Below, piece after piece: positions 1 to 13,650 of a stretch of DNA of 64,000 nt. Below the pieces are notes generated by a model that was not told the origin of the DNA, ran no database searches, and saw only the letters and a list, made by a program, of their open reading frames with translations. Where the stretch lies: assembly GCA_964304625.1 (NCBI GenBank), contig OZ199838.1, positions 11,470,001 through 11,534,000 of the forward strand. The letters are read 5' to 3'. The translations under genes were made by a program, and so were the position numbers. Source of the DNA: Kudoa neothunni (taxonomy: Eukaryota; Cnidaria). Each line of letters begins with the position of its first letter. Within the stretch, counting starts at the first letter, position 1.

Positions 1-324
1 TGAAACAATGTAGTTTTTCGCGTATTCACTCTAATTGGGAAGCGTTGTTATTACAAATTAAAGTTTAGAAAAGTTTACATATTTTTATTCTTCTCAGTAT
101 TATCTTATGATAAGTCAATATTGCTTCATTATAAAAGAGAAATCACGATTTTATCCCCCAAAATAATCATAAAAAAATCTTTGTACTATTAGGTTATGAT
201 GTTTAAATAAAAACGTACAATTAATATATCAGTTTATTCCTTTCACATTAACATAAAACCTATATTTATAATAAATTTATACCCTTACGCACTTTCAGAT
301 CTATCCTTTGAGACGAATCAAACC
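1..324. other. AT-rich intergenic sequence
   Basis: No open frame, RNA gene or repeat boundary is visible. The sequence is AT-rich up to the left copy of the direct repeat that flanks the neighbouring retroposon. Confidence 0.5.
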
Positions 325-855
325 TATATTCACAATATATAGCCTGGACAATACGGCATAATAGTGCTAGGTTAAGATCGCTTACCATGATATTGCTAGT
401 TTGAAGCCTAGTCGGGCGTTCATGTACTCCTAATCCGAAATTAAATAGGAAGGTTGAAGTAATCGCAAGGATCTACGATTTAGCGTTGTCTTGCTTGCAG
501 CTGGGAGGTGAGCCTGGCGGAAGGGTAGGACTCGGGCGCTCATAAACGCCTGGATACAGGAACGAAATACCATCCAGTAGGGGGTTTCCGTGGAGCCGAC
601 ACCCGCATTCGGACGACTTTCCCAGACTAATTTTGGGTTAGTCCAGGGTATGGTTAGGGTGGTGATTTTTCCGAAACGAGGATGTTTAGTGAATTAAAAT
701 CCCATGCTACCGCATAAACGTAAATTGCCTTAATATGACGCTGCCTTGCCTACAGCGTAAATGAAGAAGGCCTAACCAGCCCGAACTTCACAGTCTAACA
801 AATTGCGCCAGGGGTTTGACCTTGTAAACAAAGAAAATAAATATATTCACAATAT
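325..855 (+). mobile_element. Retroposon-like insert with 14-bp target duplication
   Basis: A stretch of about 500 bp, clearly richer in G+C than its surroundings, lies between two identical 14-bp copies of TATATTCACAATAT at 325-338 and 842-855. Its right end is A-rich (AAACAAAGAAAATAAA) just before the second repeat. A perfect duplication of this length plus an A-rich 3' tail is the usual footprint of target-primed reverse transcription, as for a SINE, a truncated LINE or a retroposed transcript, read on the plus strand. I see no long reading frame and do not recognise the body as a known tRNA, 5S or 7SL derivative. It may be a SINE family specific to the lineage or a processed copy of a structured RNA. 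Confidence 0.65.
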
Positions 856-1583
856 GCTTATAATAAATAATATTTAAATATTCAATTCTCAAATTTAAAA
901 ATAAGATTAAAAACCGAATAAAAATGCACCTTATCGTGATTGACTTGTATACCATAATATCAAAAAGAAATGCTATTGTTATTATAAATTAAATTTTTAG
1001 TTTATATAGAACTCTTGAATGGAAAAATAGCAATATCAATAAATTGTCAGTTTATATTTGTCTTTTTTGGCATAAAGTAAGACATGTACTCTCTCTTAAA
1101 GTATTTTAATATCAAATCATTTAATGTATCAAATACTTAAAAAAATCAATGAAAATATTTCATGCGTTCCGATAAGTCGCTTTAAACCTAAAAATATACA
1201 TACGATTATTATCACATGCGTCTTCATGCAATCAAGAGATTATGGGCATGAAAATGCGGAATATGGATAAATCCTTATTTCGAGTATCATGTGAAAAAAC
1301 TTTATAAATTATTAAATTTGTAAAGACGAAATTTAAAAATATGGCAATGCTACTTAAATATTAGATTCGTATCGTTGGGATATATTAGTCACAACGATGA
1401 ATTAATGAATAGGGATGATTAATGAATAGAATCAGTTTCCAATCATAAATCGAAACTTCAGATGAAAATTAGTTCAAATGAAATTGAACATAAAACTTTT
1501 ATATGAAATAAAATACAGTTATACAATCTCATCAACAATTCCATGAAAACCGTGCGCGCTCTTAACGCTCGGCCACGCATCAA
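856..1583. other. Intergenic, upstream of PRIM2
   Basis: AT-rich sequence without a convincing gene. The last 35 bases before the PRIM2 start are GC-richer (around GTGCGCGCTC at 1551-1560) and probably belong to its promoter or 5' leader. Confidence 0.4.
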
Positions 1584-3844
1584 ATGAATTTCGTATGTTT
1601 AAAAACAATAGAAAAAGAGCAGGTGAAAGAATCCAACGATTTTCAGCAGGATATTGGATTAGAAATGTACGTTTCATTTCCAAATCTACATCTCCCTTTC
1701 GATATTTTGCGGCAGCTTTGCAAAATCAGAATTGAATGTGATTGTTTCGGTGTTTAATTTGTTTGTGTAAATATCATTAAGTATTGAAATCCATATCGCT
1801 TTGTACATCCACGGTTGGCGGCGTGGTTGATCAGGAAACTGATGAGAAAGTTGCCAAATGTGTACAAAGTTATAATAAAGAATTGAATCAAATAGTCAAA
1901 TTAAACGTGTGTTATCATATTTTTCAGACTAACTATATTTTTTAACATTCTTTTTATATATAGACTTCATTACAAAATTTCCAATTGTGGAGTGACGACA
2001 AAAGCTCAAACTGGGATAAAACTGTGGCCGATCAAGTTAGTCATTTCTTGCTTAGATTAGCCTTAGCTAAAAAGTAGATTTTATTTACTTTTGGTTGTTT
2101 CATTTAACCGGATCTAGTGAGGAGCTTAGACGTTGGTTTATCACTATGGAATCTTATTTATTCAAGTGAAATTACTTATATGCTAATGTGTGTGAAATAT
2201 TTCAATAGATATCGTTATTCGAGAGAAGCTCCATTTTTAGTGAAGAAATATCTCGAGAACAATAATCTAAATCTAGAAAAGGTAATGTGAAAAATATCAA
2301 TGATGAGTTATGAGTATTTGCTGTATTTCAAAAGTTATCCCAAGAAGAAGTAAATGAATGTAGTGATTTTCTCTTGACCAGCTCGAAAGGTGCTAACATA
2401 ATGGAAACCTTTTACAAGGTACCTATACTGAGAAGAAGTTGATCAATTATATTTCTTTCTATAGGTTGATTTCACTCAAGTTGTCAATCTTGTTAGATAT
2501 CGAATGGTTTATGTTAATAAAGTAGTTTGTAGTTTGTTTTTTTCATCATTTTTGTTGGTTAAGGGAGTAGCGTATGTTCCCTATACGGAAGTGTGTGAAA
2601 TTGTTGTGAATGAATTTCAAAAAATTCTATCCACATCACTGAATGTATTCTAAAGAAGGCTCTAGTTCTTTAGTGGTGGTAATGATAATTGATATATTTA
2701 GAAAATCGAATCACATTATGGACGTATAATTAAGGATGAACGAATAAAGTTATTATTGGAAGCCATAATGTAATCGGTGTAGTTTTATAACATTTTTTCA
2801 CACTAATCTCCAATAGAAACAGCTATCAAAGTAATGAATACATTCCAGTTTCCTACCTAACTGCAATGGACAACCCAAACTCTGAAGACATTGTCACCAT
2901 TTCAAACATTGATAAAGTCATTATTGACTAAAATCCTTAAATTTATAAGTTTGATGATTTTGTTAGATTTCAGTTGAATCGTTTCCTCCTTGCATGCAAA
3001 ATTTGCATCACAATCTAAAAAAACACCATCATCTTCGCCATTTTGGTCGTCTTCAATATGGATTATTTCTCAAAGGTGCTGGTATGAGTATGGATGATCA
3101 AGTGATGCTTTGGAGACGAGAATTTATGAATATCATGAACAGTGATAAGGTAGAAATTTGTTGAAGGCAGATTTTTTGAATGTGTAATTGCGGTTTAAGT
3201 TTGATAAGAACTACCTCTACGGTATTCGATATAACTATGGGCAGGAAGGTCGTCGATCCAATTTCTCCCCTTATAAGTATCCACATCTACATCTACCACA
3301 TTGTTATTATGTCAGATGAATTGTCATTTTTTCTTTAGTTGTCTTAGAATCACTAAAACCAACGAACCAGGTCCTGGAGATTTCCATGGTATGCCAATTT
3401 TTGTCATATTATCACATTTGACTGAATGTGGCATGTGAATTGAATTGAATGTATTTTTAGGCTGTCCTTTCAAGCACTTTGATCATGACACACTCATGAA
3501 GCAGTTTCAATTACTTAAAATATCTGCTAACGATATGGAAGATGTATGTAGATTTTCTATCTAGAATGTCATTTTTTGTACTGAGTTTTTATTTAATTTT
3601 TTAAAAGATGGATGAATTGATCACTTCAAAACACTATCATGTTGCTTGTTCTAGGTTTTTTGAAGTTGTTCATCAAGTAGCTGTTTATTTTGTGACTAAA
3701 TTTAATCAGTTTCTATAATTGCTATTTTAGCTTCCTAAAAACACTGTAAACATCACAAGTCCCAACGAATATTTTGACCTCAGTAGAAAGTATCTTCAGC
3801 AACAACAAGCCGACCCCTCTCAAGCACTTCTCCCAGAAAACTAA
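1584..3844 (+). CDS. PRIM2: DNA primase large subunit
   Basis: Regulatory Fe-S subunit of the primase/DNA polymerase alpha complex, which makes the RNA primers for nuclear replication. About 16 short exons separated by 40-65 nt GT-AG introns give roughly 480 residues (human PRIM2 is about 509). The N-terminal helical part reads [26 protein letters not shown] and [10 protein letters not shown]; the C-terminal domain has [32 protein letters not shown] and [20 protein letters not shown]. All four [4Fe-4S] cysteines are present: PPCM (near 2990), NCLRI (near 3344), HGCPF (near 3463) and VACSRFF (near 3650), with the 17-residue gap between the second and third kept. The second cysteine follows a splice junction and is easily missed. 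The tail after it is short and Gln-rich. The first ATG (1584) keeps the frame open through exon 1 into LLKS. Confidence 0.93.
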
Positions 3845-4081
3845 TTCCCACATTTAATCGATTTTAGTTTTGTTGTTTTATACTTATTTTAAAATTTTCT
3901 GAAAATCGATTTTTTTTATTTTAGATTCTAATTTTTTTTTAAGTGTTTAATCTCTCATCCAAATTTAATCCCCATGTTTAGTTTTGACTACATTGAATTA
4001 TTTTTCGTTAAGATTGTATAAAGTGGTTATATAAATCAATTATGACAGGCTCTAGAAAATCATGTGTGTTTATTGAATTTA

Positions 4082-4109
4082 AATAATACCGCGCTCGCGC
4101 GGTATTATT
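4082..4109. repeat. Perfect 13-bp inverted repeat (hairpin)
   Basis: Two perfect 13-base arms, AATAATACCGCGC and GCGCGGTATTATT, are separated by the dinucleotide TC. The GC core is striking in AT-rich surroundings, about 240 bp past the PRIM2 stop. A second hairpin with the same design (13+2+13) lies at 24776-24803. Confidence 0.8.
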
Positions 4110-4236
4110 AATCTCAAATTTATAAGAACAAATAAATAGCTGTAACCTTGATCGTTAATTGGACCATCAAAAGGCGTTCTTATATAAGGTTACCCTTATG
4201 CTTTTTAAGATCAAAAAGTTTCATTTTATGATAATA

Positions 4237-4862
4237 ATATAGAACAGGGGTTCTCAACTGGGGGTAAATTAACTAACATCAAAATCGGATAAGGGCAATT
4301 CTTGCCGAATGAGGTTTGTGACATACCTAAGGATTTCTAAGGGATGATATTATCTAGAGCTATTAAACTCAATAATAAGTTGGCAGATATTCTTAAAATG
4401 TTTTTGGGAATAAATATTAACAAATATTTATAAAACTATAAACACTCTCTTTCTTTTATGTCTCGTTAATTTTTTTTTGATGTGGCCTAATAACAATGCT
4501 CAAAGTTACAATCTGCATGATAAATAATATTTAAGTGTCACTAGTTTTAACTCTTATTAATTATTCCTGACCTTTGCGAGAGAAAAAGGAGCCAGAAATA
4601 ATTTAATGTAGAAAAATCTAAAAAAATTAAATCTATCGACAGCTTGTGAATTAGAGTCGATGGGATTAAAAACTGTCATTATACAAGCGTACACGCTGTT
4701 CAGGATTTATTGTGTAAATTGTAATCCCAAAAGACAGCTAAAACAATATATATCTTTAAGATAAATAAGAATTTGGTTTCCAAGGTAAGGGGTTAAATTC
4801 GGATATTTTACCAAGTCGAGGGGGTAAATTTGAAAAAACAGTTGAGAACCCCGGATATCGAA
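4237..4862. mobile_element. hAT-type MITE with 8-bp target duplication
   Basis: The element runs from 4245 to 4854 (610 bp). Its left end begins CAGGGGTTCTCAACTG and its right end is the complement CAGTTGAGAACCCCGG, a terminal repeat typical of hAT elements. It is flanked by ATATAGAA (4237-4244) and ATATCGAA (4855-4862), an 8-bp duplication with one mismatch. Subterminal stretches rich in GGGGGTAAATT occur at both ends. There is no transposase frame, so it is non-autonomous. A shorter relative is at 49972-50309. Confidence 0.85.
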
Positions 4863-6762
4863 GATAATTAAATTTTAATGGTTTAATAAGTTAAGAACAA
4901 AGTTGATTTAATTTAAGAGGGGGTTTGAAGTAGTTTTTAATAATCAGATAGGCTCCGCGAGACCTTGATGATTCATTAAGGGTTAATTATTCTGTGAAAT
5001 AATAAATATGGTCACCTTATTAAGACTATGAAGATTAAATTCTTTATGAATAAAGATATCACTAAGAAATTTTGGGATTTTATATAGGTTAGATTTTAAG
5101 ACTAGTAATAAAAATATCTCGATATTATTAAAGAGATCCGAAAAAAAACAGATCAAAATTTACATTTCATCCAACGCTCAGGATTAATTTGTATTATATA
5201 TCTTTTTTTCGTAAATTTTATGAAATTGTTAATAAAGAAATACATCAGAGGAATATTTTAACTAATAAAATTAATATGTCCACGTGAAGATGACCTAATT
5301 TTTCTTAAATTTTCAGTATTGCACGAGAGTTTTATCATTTTGAGTCGTGCAAAAAGACATTTTTTCACTCATATTCAACTATTACAAATATAATTATAAA
5401 CCTTAAACATACGAAATTATATCACACATGATACCCATTATCCCTTCGGACCCCCGTGGATTTAATTTCGCCTAAACTCTTAACAGAAGTAATGTTGTGT
5501 GTTAACCAAATTTATATTTACGTATTTTTTCTCTATTTAACTGATTTGCGATAATAGACGAATTTAAAAGAAATTTATCCGTGAAAATAACAGTTCAAAT
5601 GTGTTAGACATGCAATCTTGTAGCAGCAACTTTTATTAAGATAATTTATTGGCGGAAAAGAGCGAGGAATCCACTTCTAAACATTGTGAAAATAAAAATT
5701 AAGATGATTCAATTAAAACTGATTCAACGGGAAAAAGTTTATGTGCAGCGATGAGATGCTCTGTGGTAAAAATTCCGAATCGTCTGTGCACCCTGTAAAA
5801 TCATTTTCTAAAATGAGGTAATAATATTATCAAACATAAACGCAAAATCGATATTCCTGGTAGTGTTATTACAGAAAATGTCGCTTGAAATTTATTTTTC
5901 ATGGATATATGTTAAACACTTAAGTTAGCTCTACAAATAGTTTACCCAAAATAATTTTAAAATTCCGTTAGTTTGTTAAGCTCATTGTATCATAGGTCAA
6001 TAATATAGTTACAATATCCAAATAAACTTCCAGAAATTATTTCATTCTATAAAAGGAAGAATAGACACCGTTAATCAAATGTTTGTTAATTATTTAACCC
6101 ATTGAACAACGAAAATATGGCCAGCGGTTATGTTTGACATTTTGTTAGATATTGTGTCAATAAATGCACATGTATTATACCGTATGAAAGCAGAAAATCA
6201 AACCCGACGAAAAGACTTCCTGAAATCGTTGCTTATGCAACTTAAAAAACAGCAAATTAATAAGAAAAGTAAAAATTAATTATATATTCATTTGAAGATT
6301 TTATAGAAGCAACAAATATAAGTTTCAAGCATTAACCTACCCTTATTTAAAAGAAACAGTGTCTTCTCTGTGTTCGTCAAAATGATAGAAAAACGAGAAC
6401 TACATGTCATAAGTGTTTAAATTCGTTTTATAAGTAGCGCTCCAGTAATATACGTAATAATCATTTTCAAAATTAGAAATGCACAATAATATGTCACAAA
6501 ATAAACCAATTTTACCGCATGGGGTCTATTAAGTCCTAAACGTGCGTTCGAGCAAAGTTTTTTGCGCTTGCCCTCGAGAGTCATACATTATACGCCAAAA
6601 ATATGATATTTATGCATGCGAGTTTCAAATGCTGTTTAAGACGTATATAACCACCACAATTTTAAATATAAAGAAATTCAACAGGGTTTAAAATAAGAAA
6701 TTTAAAAATTCATAAAACAAGAAAGAACAACCATTTATGTACATCGCAAAATCAACTATTTT
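4863..6762. other. AT-rich intergenic sequence
   Basis: About 1.9 kb with many stops in all frames. I found no gene, paired terminal repeat or RNA in it. Confidence 0.4.
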
Positions 6763-7872
6763 TCAGGTGTGAACAATTTTAAGTAGAAATTGTAACAGTT
6801 GGGGAGCCTGCTTTTCATTCACATAAGAAACACTAAAAATAGGATGATCATTGGGCAGAGTGTCTCGTAGCCCACATTCCTTCACCGGAACATACTCCAA
6901 TTCCTTCAACTCTTCACAATATCGGAGCAAGAACACGACTTCAAAAGAACAAAACATATAAAATATTGCTTAAAAAAGGAAAAATACTTTCGTTGTGTGA
7001 TTTTGATGTTACTTTCCGAATTCTTACACAAAATTCTTCAAAACTTTTCTCCGCATAAGCACTTTGAGTTACATCGGCAAAAGGCGGCAAATCTAAGTCG
7101 AGTTTGGGAATAAAACTCAGACCTGTAGTTAATTTTAAAAAATTTTTCATATTTTTAACAGCCATCGAATCAAATTTTTTCTCAACTTTTGTTGAACTAT
7201 ATTTCATAAATAGCTAACAAAAATTAACTCAATACATCATCCACAACAACAAAATTTGTTACTTTTGATTGTGAGGGTGGTGGCGAGAATTCATCACTTG
7301 ATGAAGAAAAATTGTTTTCAGGCGAATTATCTTAATCTAAATTACGTGAGTACAAAACATCGATTACTATGATGTGTGAAATTGGATTGGGAAACTTTAT
7401 TCCTCAGTTCCATCAATTCACGCTCATAATCTGCTATCAATGCATCCTTTTTGGACAAACATTCTTCCAAATATACCAATATTTCATTTGATGCTAAAAT
7501 ATCTTACATTAGAACACATTATTAAAAGTTCAATCACATTTGATGTGAGCTAACAACTTTCGGCAAATGTTTTCTTGAGCATTATATTTAACAATTTGAT
7601 TGGTTGCTGATTCATTCTATATTTTAAAATTAGATGAAAGCCAAGGTTTTATTTCGTGTTACATCACCATTCCAAGATGGCGACACAAATTTCGGCGCCG
7701 TCAGTGACATATTTTGAGAGAAATCAACTCGGTTTTCTTTGTTTCCTGTGTTAATTGGTGAGCTGGTTTTGATATTTTTAGAATGGTTGCGCTGTAAATC
7801 ACCAACCAAAGAATGGCGCTTACTAGATGATCTCATTTTATAGTTCGGAATTTTCTCGGTAAAATTCGTCAA
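6763..7872 (-). CDS. Unrecognised coiled-coil protein
   Basis: A minus-strand gene model of about six exons. It starts MTNFTEKIPNYKMRSSSKRH (7872), followed by a Ser/Asn-rich basic segment (HSKNIKTSSPINTGNKENR) and then, across introns, QIVKYNAQENICRKLL and SNEILVYLEECLSKKDALIA plus DYERELMELRNK, a likely short coiled coil. An acidic Ser-rich linker (SPENNFSSSSDEFSPPPSQS) follows. The C-terminal part (SMAVKNMKNFLKLTTGLSF, then FFEEF-type residues, CEELKELEYVPVKECG and HPIFSVSYVNEKQAPQLL) looks like a small globular domain ending at 6763. A donor GTGTAAG near 7027 joins the last two exons in frame. The order basic N-terminus, coiled coil, small domain is seen in kinetochore and chromatin adaptors, but I recognise no family. 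Exon edges in the middle are uncertain. Confidence 0.5.
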
Positions 7873-9530
7873 TTTAATTATCTTGTGTATTTATATCTAT
7901 TTTTAATGGTTTAATCATAATTTTTGATTATAATGTTTATTCGAATTTAATGAGATTTTGTGATTCAATATTAAGTCCAAAATAATCAACCTTTACATGA
8001 TCTATTTAAGTTCCCACCAGATTATTCAGTTAAGACGATAAGACATGAGCACATGATTTTGAGCGTGAAAACACTTTTTGTTAGTTTTCCCCTTTATTAT
8101 TCAATCTAACTTGTGGTTTAAACTTAAAAATAATCCATAGAGTCATTTAAGTATCTTGAGGTTTCTCTGAAATAAGTTTTTCGAACATTTTCCTAATTAA
8201 TAATCTAATAACGAATTGGGATACCAAAATCATTCATATATCAATACAAGTTTGTTTTTTGGATTACAAGGTAAAATCTTTGGAGAATCTCACTAGACCG
8301 TGGAGTTCTAGTCGGTTCCAAAGTGCTGTACGCGTCTTGTTGAGTAAAAAGAAACTATCGTCTTATTTTCTGTTGTAGTATTGAAGTTTAACTCAGTAAA
8401 CATCCTCGTGTCTAAGCGACCAATGCGTTTTTGATCTCGTTCACTTTCAGTTAAGTTTATTCTGTGAGACCTTTAAGATTATCTTTTACCTAATACGTCC
8501 CCACGATTCCAATGTTTAATCCGACCCTCCTAATTAAACAAATCTATAGCTGCAAGTGTGTTACACATAATAATGAGTGCGCACTCTAATTGTAGCTTCT
8601 AATCATGGAATAGGGAGGTACAATTCGGAAGCAGTGGCTTGAAATTGCTACCTACAATAGCAGCCTTGTGATCTGGCAACTCTGACTTCGGTCAGGATAA
8701 GAATCGAATTTGATATTTGTCGTGTGCTTCCCAATTAAAATTAGATTCGCATCTTCTTTTCACGACAAAACGAAATTCGGACCCCCTCTGCATACAATAA
8801 GGTGCAACTGACTCAAAGTTTTTCGAAAATTCCTTTCTATTGTGGTCGAATATCGTACTCCCCCCAAGCCCATCATTCGTAGGCCTAATTGAGAAACGCT
8901 GTACATACCCATAATCATTACTATACCTATTTAAGTTGTCACATTCTAGTTCACTTTTCTCTCTGTGATAAAATCACAATATCTTTACAACAAAAAATAC
9001 TTTTTATTATTTCAAGATGTCGCAAAATATTTTGAAATATTAATAAGTTGGAATTAGAATATTTTCTTATAATAAAAATGTCATCGCATTAAATACTTTA
9101 TTCTTTAAAGTTTCAACAAATTAATCCAAGTTATTTTGAACAATTTTACAGTATGATTATCCAGGAATAATTGTCTACACAAAACAATAAAAAGTCCCTC
9201 AGAACGATTGTGTCTACTTAGGGCAAGTTAGAAAGTATAATGCTAAAACAAATAAAACCACTAATAAATTAATTAGATTTATTAAGTATTCGTTATACAG
9301 GAGATAATACAAAGAATTTGTGATTGTTGGACTTTTTTAAACAATAAACGCAAGTTCATTGATATTTTTAATGAAAATCAAACTAAGTCTTAACGGAACG
9401 GTTGACACAATTGCCATAATTTAGCTCTACAGTAGAAGGTTAATCTAATTTTAAATTATCCAAATAACAGGAAACCATATTGCAACTTCTTAAAAATTTG
9501 AACACAATATTACACTATCTATACGCTAAA
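7873..9530. other. Intergenic sequence
   Basis: About 1.7 kb between two minus-strand genes. The part from 8270 to 8900 is somewhat richer in G+C than its surroundings and might hold an old repeat, but I find no terminal repeat, RNA fold or reading frame I can defend. Confidence 0.35.
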
Positions 9531-10811
<1,281 letters not shown>

Positions 10812-12370
10812 GGCTTTCAATCCTAGAAATGTGTGAAGTCGAATGTTATCGACTATATCCGACATTAGTCTTGAATTAATTTTACAAAAATCTATTTCAT
10901 TTTGATATTTTAGATTATCTTATTGTGTGCAAAATTTTTTAGTCCTTGTATTATTCGCATAAGCAGTGATTAATTTAACTAATCATAACAATATTTTTGA
11001 ACCGACGGTCAAATCGCGATTAACCGAAAATCCCGCTGTTCGGATGTTTTTTAAATCTTATTTGGAACAGATGTACATTATGTAGTAATAAAATTTCAGT
11101 TAATCCAAATTTCAATGACTGGAATCCGAGTGAAATTTTTGTTAGAATTATCGGATAAAAATAAACTTAATTCATTAGTCATGTGTGGAAAAAATTACCT
11201 AAGTAATTTAATTACATATTTAATTGTTTAGAAGAAAAATGGAAGGATTTTTTTATTTTAATTCTTTTATGCGTAATATTCTTCAAAATTTTAAATGAAC
11301 AAGAAGGAAAATTGTATCTTCGGTGCGCTCTATCTTGTTTATTCCTCCCAAAATATATTTTTAAATTCAATAGTAATTTATGCTTATTTAGGAACTAATT
11401 ATAAATAATTTTTGTGAATTATAAAAATACAATATGCAATAAAAAAATTTAAACAGTGCATTCCAATGCAAATACATTAATATTAGACATAATTATAATA
11501 CATTTCACAACGGATTTTTGTTAACATTTAATTATAATAATTGGAGAGTTAATTCAACGAAGTTATATGTTAGGGCAAGGAACCATCGTTCAATATAACA
11601 ATAATAATATAGAGGCTAATATAAGGGTGTTTATATAGTTAGCGCCAACTGTATATTAATACACATAGGTACCGACCAAGATAATGTGTGTCATTACATC
11701 TTTGACGCCGAAGACTAACTGTCAGCCCCAACATTATATGAGGATTATTGTTTTGTACTATAAAAAAATCGTTATTATCAATATTTATAATTATATACTA
11801 GGTCTTCCTCGAGTGGAAAAAAATATACACTAAAACTCAATCTGTTGAACCTATTTATGAAAGTTTCTGATTAAATATCTTTAGGTATGGGATAGATTTG
11901 TAGATAAAAATTTCACAATCAATGTCGCGCATGCTCACACAATTTATCGAATAAGCCATATTGATTATTTTTAGCCATTGTTTACAAATCGGATACAAAA
12001 TAAATTTTCAATTCTTAAAAAAAAAATTAAAATTTTTATGTGGTTAGGACACACAAGAGTAGGATTATTTATTTAATTTCCATTTTTCCTGATTTTGTTG
12101 ATAATGTCTGATAAATGTTTTTTTGAGAATTTTAAATTTTTAAATCATTATAATTAATCATTTTACGCAATATACTATTTCCAGAATGCAAATTAAAAAT
12201 TAGGTGTAAAATGATTTAGTAACTAATTTGTTCTCAATTTTTACCTTTTTTTCTGGCGGGAAATACCCAAGGATTCCTCTTTATGCAATCATGTTAGAGT
12301 AAGTAATGCCTAACCCCAAAATGTTTTAAACTAGTACTGAAACCATGTGATAAAGTTTGTATATGCACAT
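10812..12370. other. AT-rich intergenic sequence
   Basis: No gene is visible. A TCGCGCATGC motif at 11930-11939 resembles the GC palindrome found at promoters and in Tigger elements elsewhere in the window, but no terminal repeat is recognisable near it. Confidence 0.35.
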
Positions 12371-12375
12371 TCAAG

Positions 12376-13650
12376 ATGAACAAAAAAACAACTTTATCTG
12401 AATTATCAGATTCATTTCGTAAAGAAAAAAAACATGACAACTGTATTCAGAAATATCGTGGATATCACATGTGATACTCTAAAATGAATAGCGTTAGAAT
12501 CATTGAATTGCATGACTTAAAGAAGGCGGACCTATGATAAACTAGAAACAAACTCCCTATATGTGGATTAATGAAATTAAAGCGAGCAATGTATGCTTCA
12601 ATAGGAGCATTATTATTCAAAAATCACTTTAGCTTTCTAATAAAATGCAAGTGGAGAACCTTTCATTTTCATCTGGTAGGATTAAAAGATTCAAAAAATG
12701 ATATCAAATATCCTAGAAATTTTTTTAAGATTTAGCTGGTTCGATTACTATAGAAAATATTCAGAAAGCAATAATTGAACCATTAATGCATAAAATAATT
12801 ATACGAAAGGTAATTTATATAATGATGACGAAATCGACCCCTTTTTTTCACTTGGGGCTAAAAAAACTTTCGAGCTTCCAGAGATCTTTAACTAAAAATT
12901 CAAAGGATTGACTGACAATTTTATTGTGTGAATGCATCTAAAACCCATAAATTGAAACCTTTGATTATTGGAAAGTCATTATGTTGAAAATAATTAAAAA
13001 TTACGAATAATTTTGCAGTGATAATTATAATACGAACAAAAAGGCTTAAATGACAACCTTAACATTCGAAAAATTTCTCCAGAAGTTTAACTCAGCTGTG
13101 AAATTGGAAAATAGGAATTTTTTCTAGCTAAAAAAAACATAGAGTCATAAGCGTATTAATCTATCAAATATAAAAATTTTGATGCCATTTTCTAAGCTGA
13201 CTCTCATTTACAGCATTTTGATGCAGGAATTATTTTATCTTTTAAATTAAAGCATAGAACGTTAGTAACAAAGGACTATATCCAACCAACCAACCAACCA
13301 ACCAATGAATGAAATTAATTAATTAATTGACTGTTAATTAGACGGTTGTTGTTAGATTAACTTGTGAATCATGAGGGTCTGTTTCAAAAACTACAATACA
13401 TAATTGTTCGATTTCCACAAGCAAACTTGCTAATCAACAAACTGTTCCATCCAACGACTATAATGCTTCACTTGGCAATTTATTAAATTCCGTGTCAAAA
13501 TTCTTTTATTAAGATGCGGACGAACACATTCTGTGAAAATGAAGTTGAACCTGAATAAACTATTAACGACGATGAGATTGTTGAAATAAATGATGAAGAA
13601 TGCTTTGCATCCTCCATCATCCGAAGAATTAGAAAAGGAATCTAAAATTT
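12376..13650 (+). pseudogene. Decayed pogo/Tigger-type transposase
   Basis: Conceptual translation across stops and frameshifts gives a Tigger-like order. An N-terminal segment MNKKTTLSELSDSF begins at 12376. A CENP-B-type helix-turn-helix ends KMQVENLSFSSGRIKRFKK (about 12640-12700). YNDDEIDPFFSLGAKKTFEL (about 12820-12880) matches the family N-x-DET-g-LFF-l-P-x-KT block containing the first catalytic Asp. Further blocks resemble KKSKDxLTILLC, NTNKKAxMTTLTFEKFLQKF and a remnant of the NIKIL region after the second Asp. Each block carries stops, so the gene is dead. I could not find terminal repeats for this copy. Confidence 0.65.
13282..13328. repeat. Simple repeats (CCAA)n and (ATTA)n
   Basis: Six tandem CCAA units at 13282-13305 are followed closely by ATTA-type repeats to 13328. 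They lie inside the decayed Tigger copy. Confidence 0.85.

Noticed and set aside
1584-3844. Apparent loss of the fourth Fe-S cysteine in PRIM2 (Asp in [10 protein letters not shown])
   Set aside because: The true cysteine set uses the one in NCLRI, formed across a splice junction, 17 residues before HGCPF. All four ligands are present; the Asp is at a non-ligand position.
4082-4109. Helitron 3' terminus
   Set aside because: The hairpin is not followed by CTRR, and neither it nor the one at 24776 has a TC-starting 5' end or helicase frame nearby.
13282-13328. Short tandem repeats considered as a CRISPR or satellite
   Set aside because: Four-base units without spacers are a simple microsatellite; the sequence is eukaryotic.
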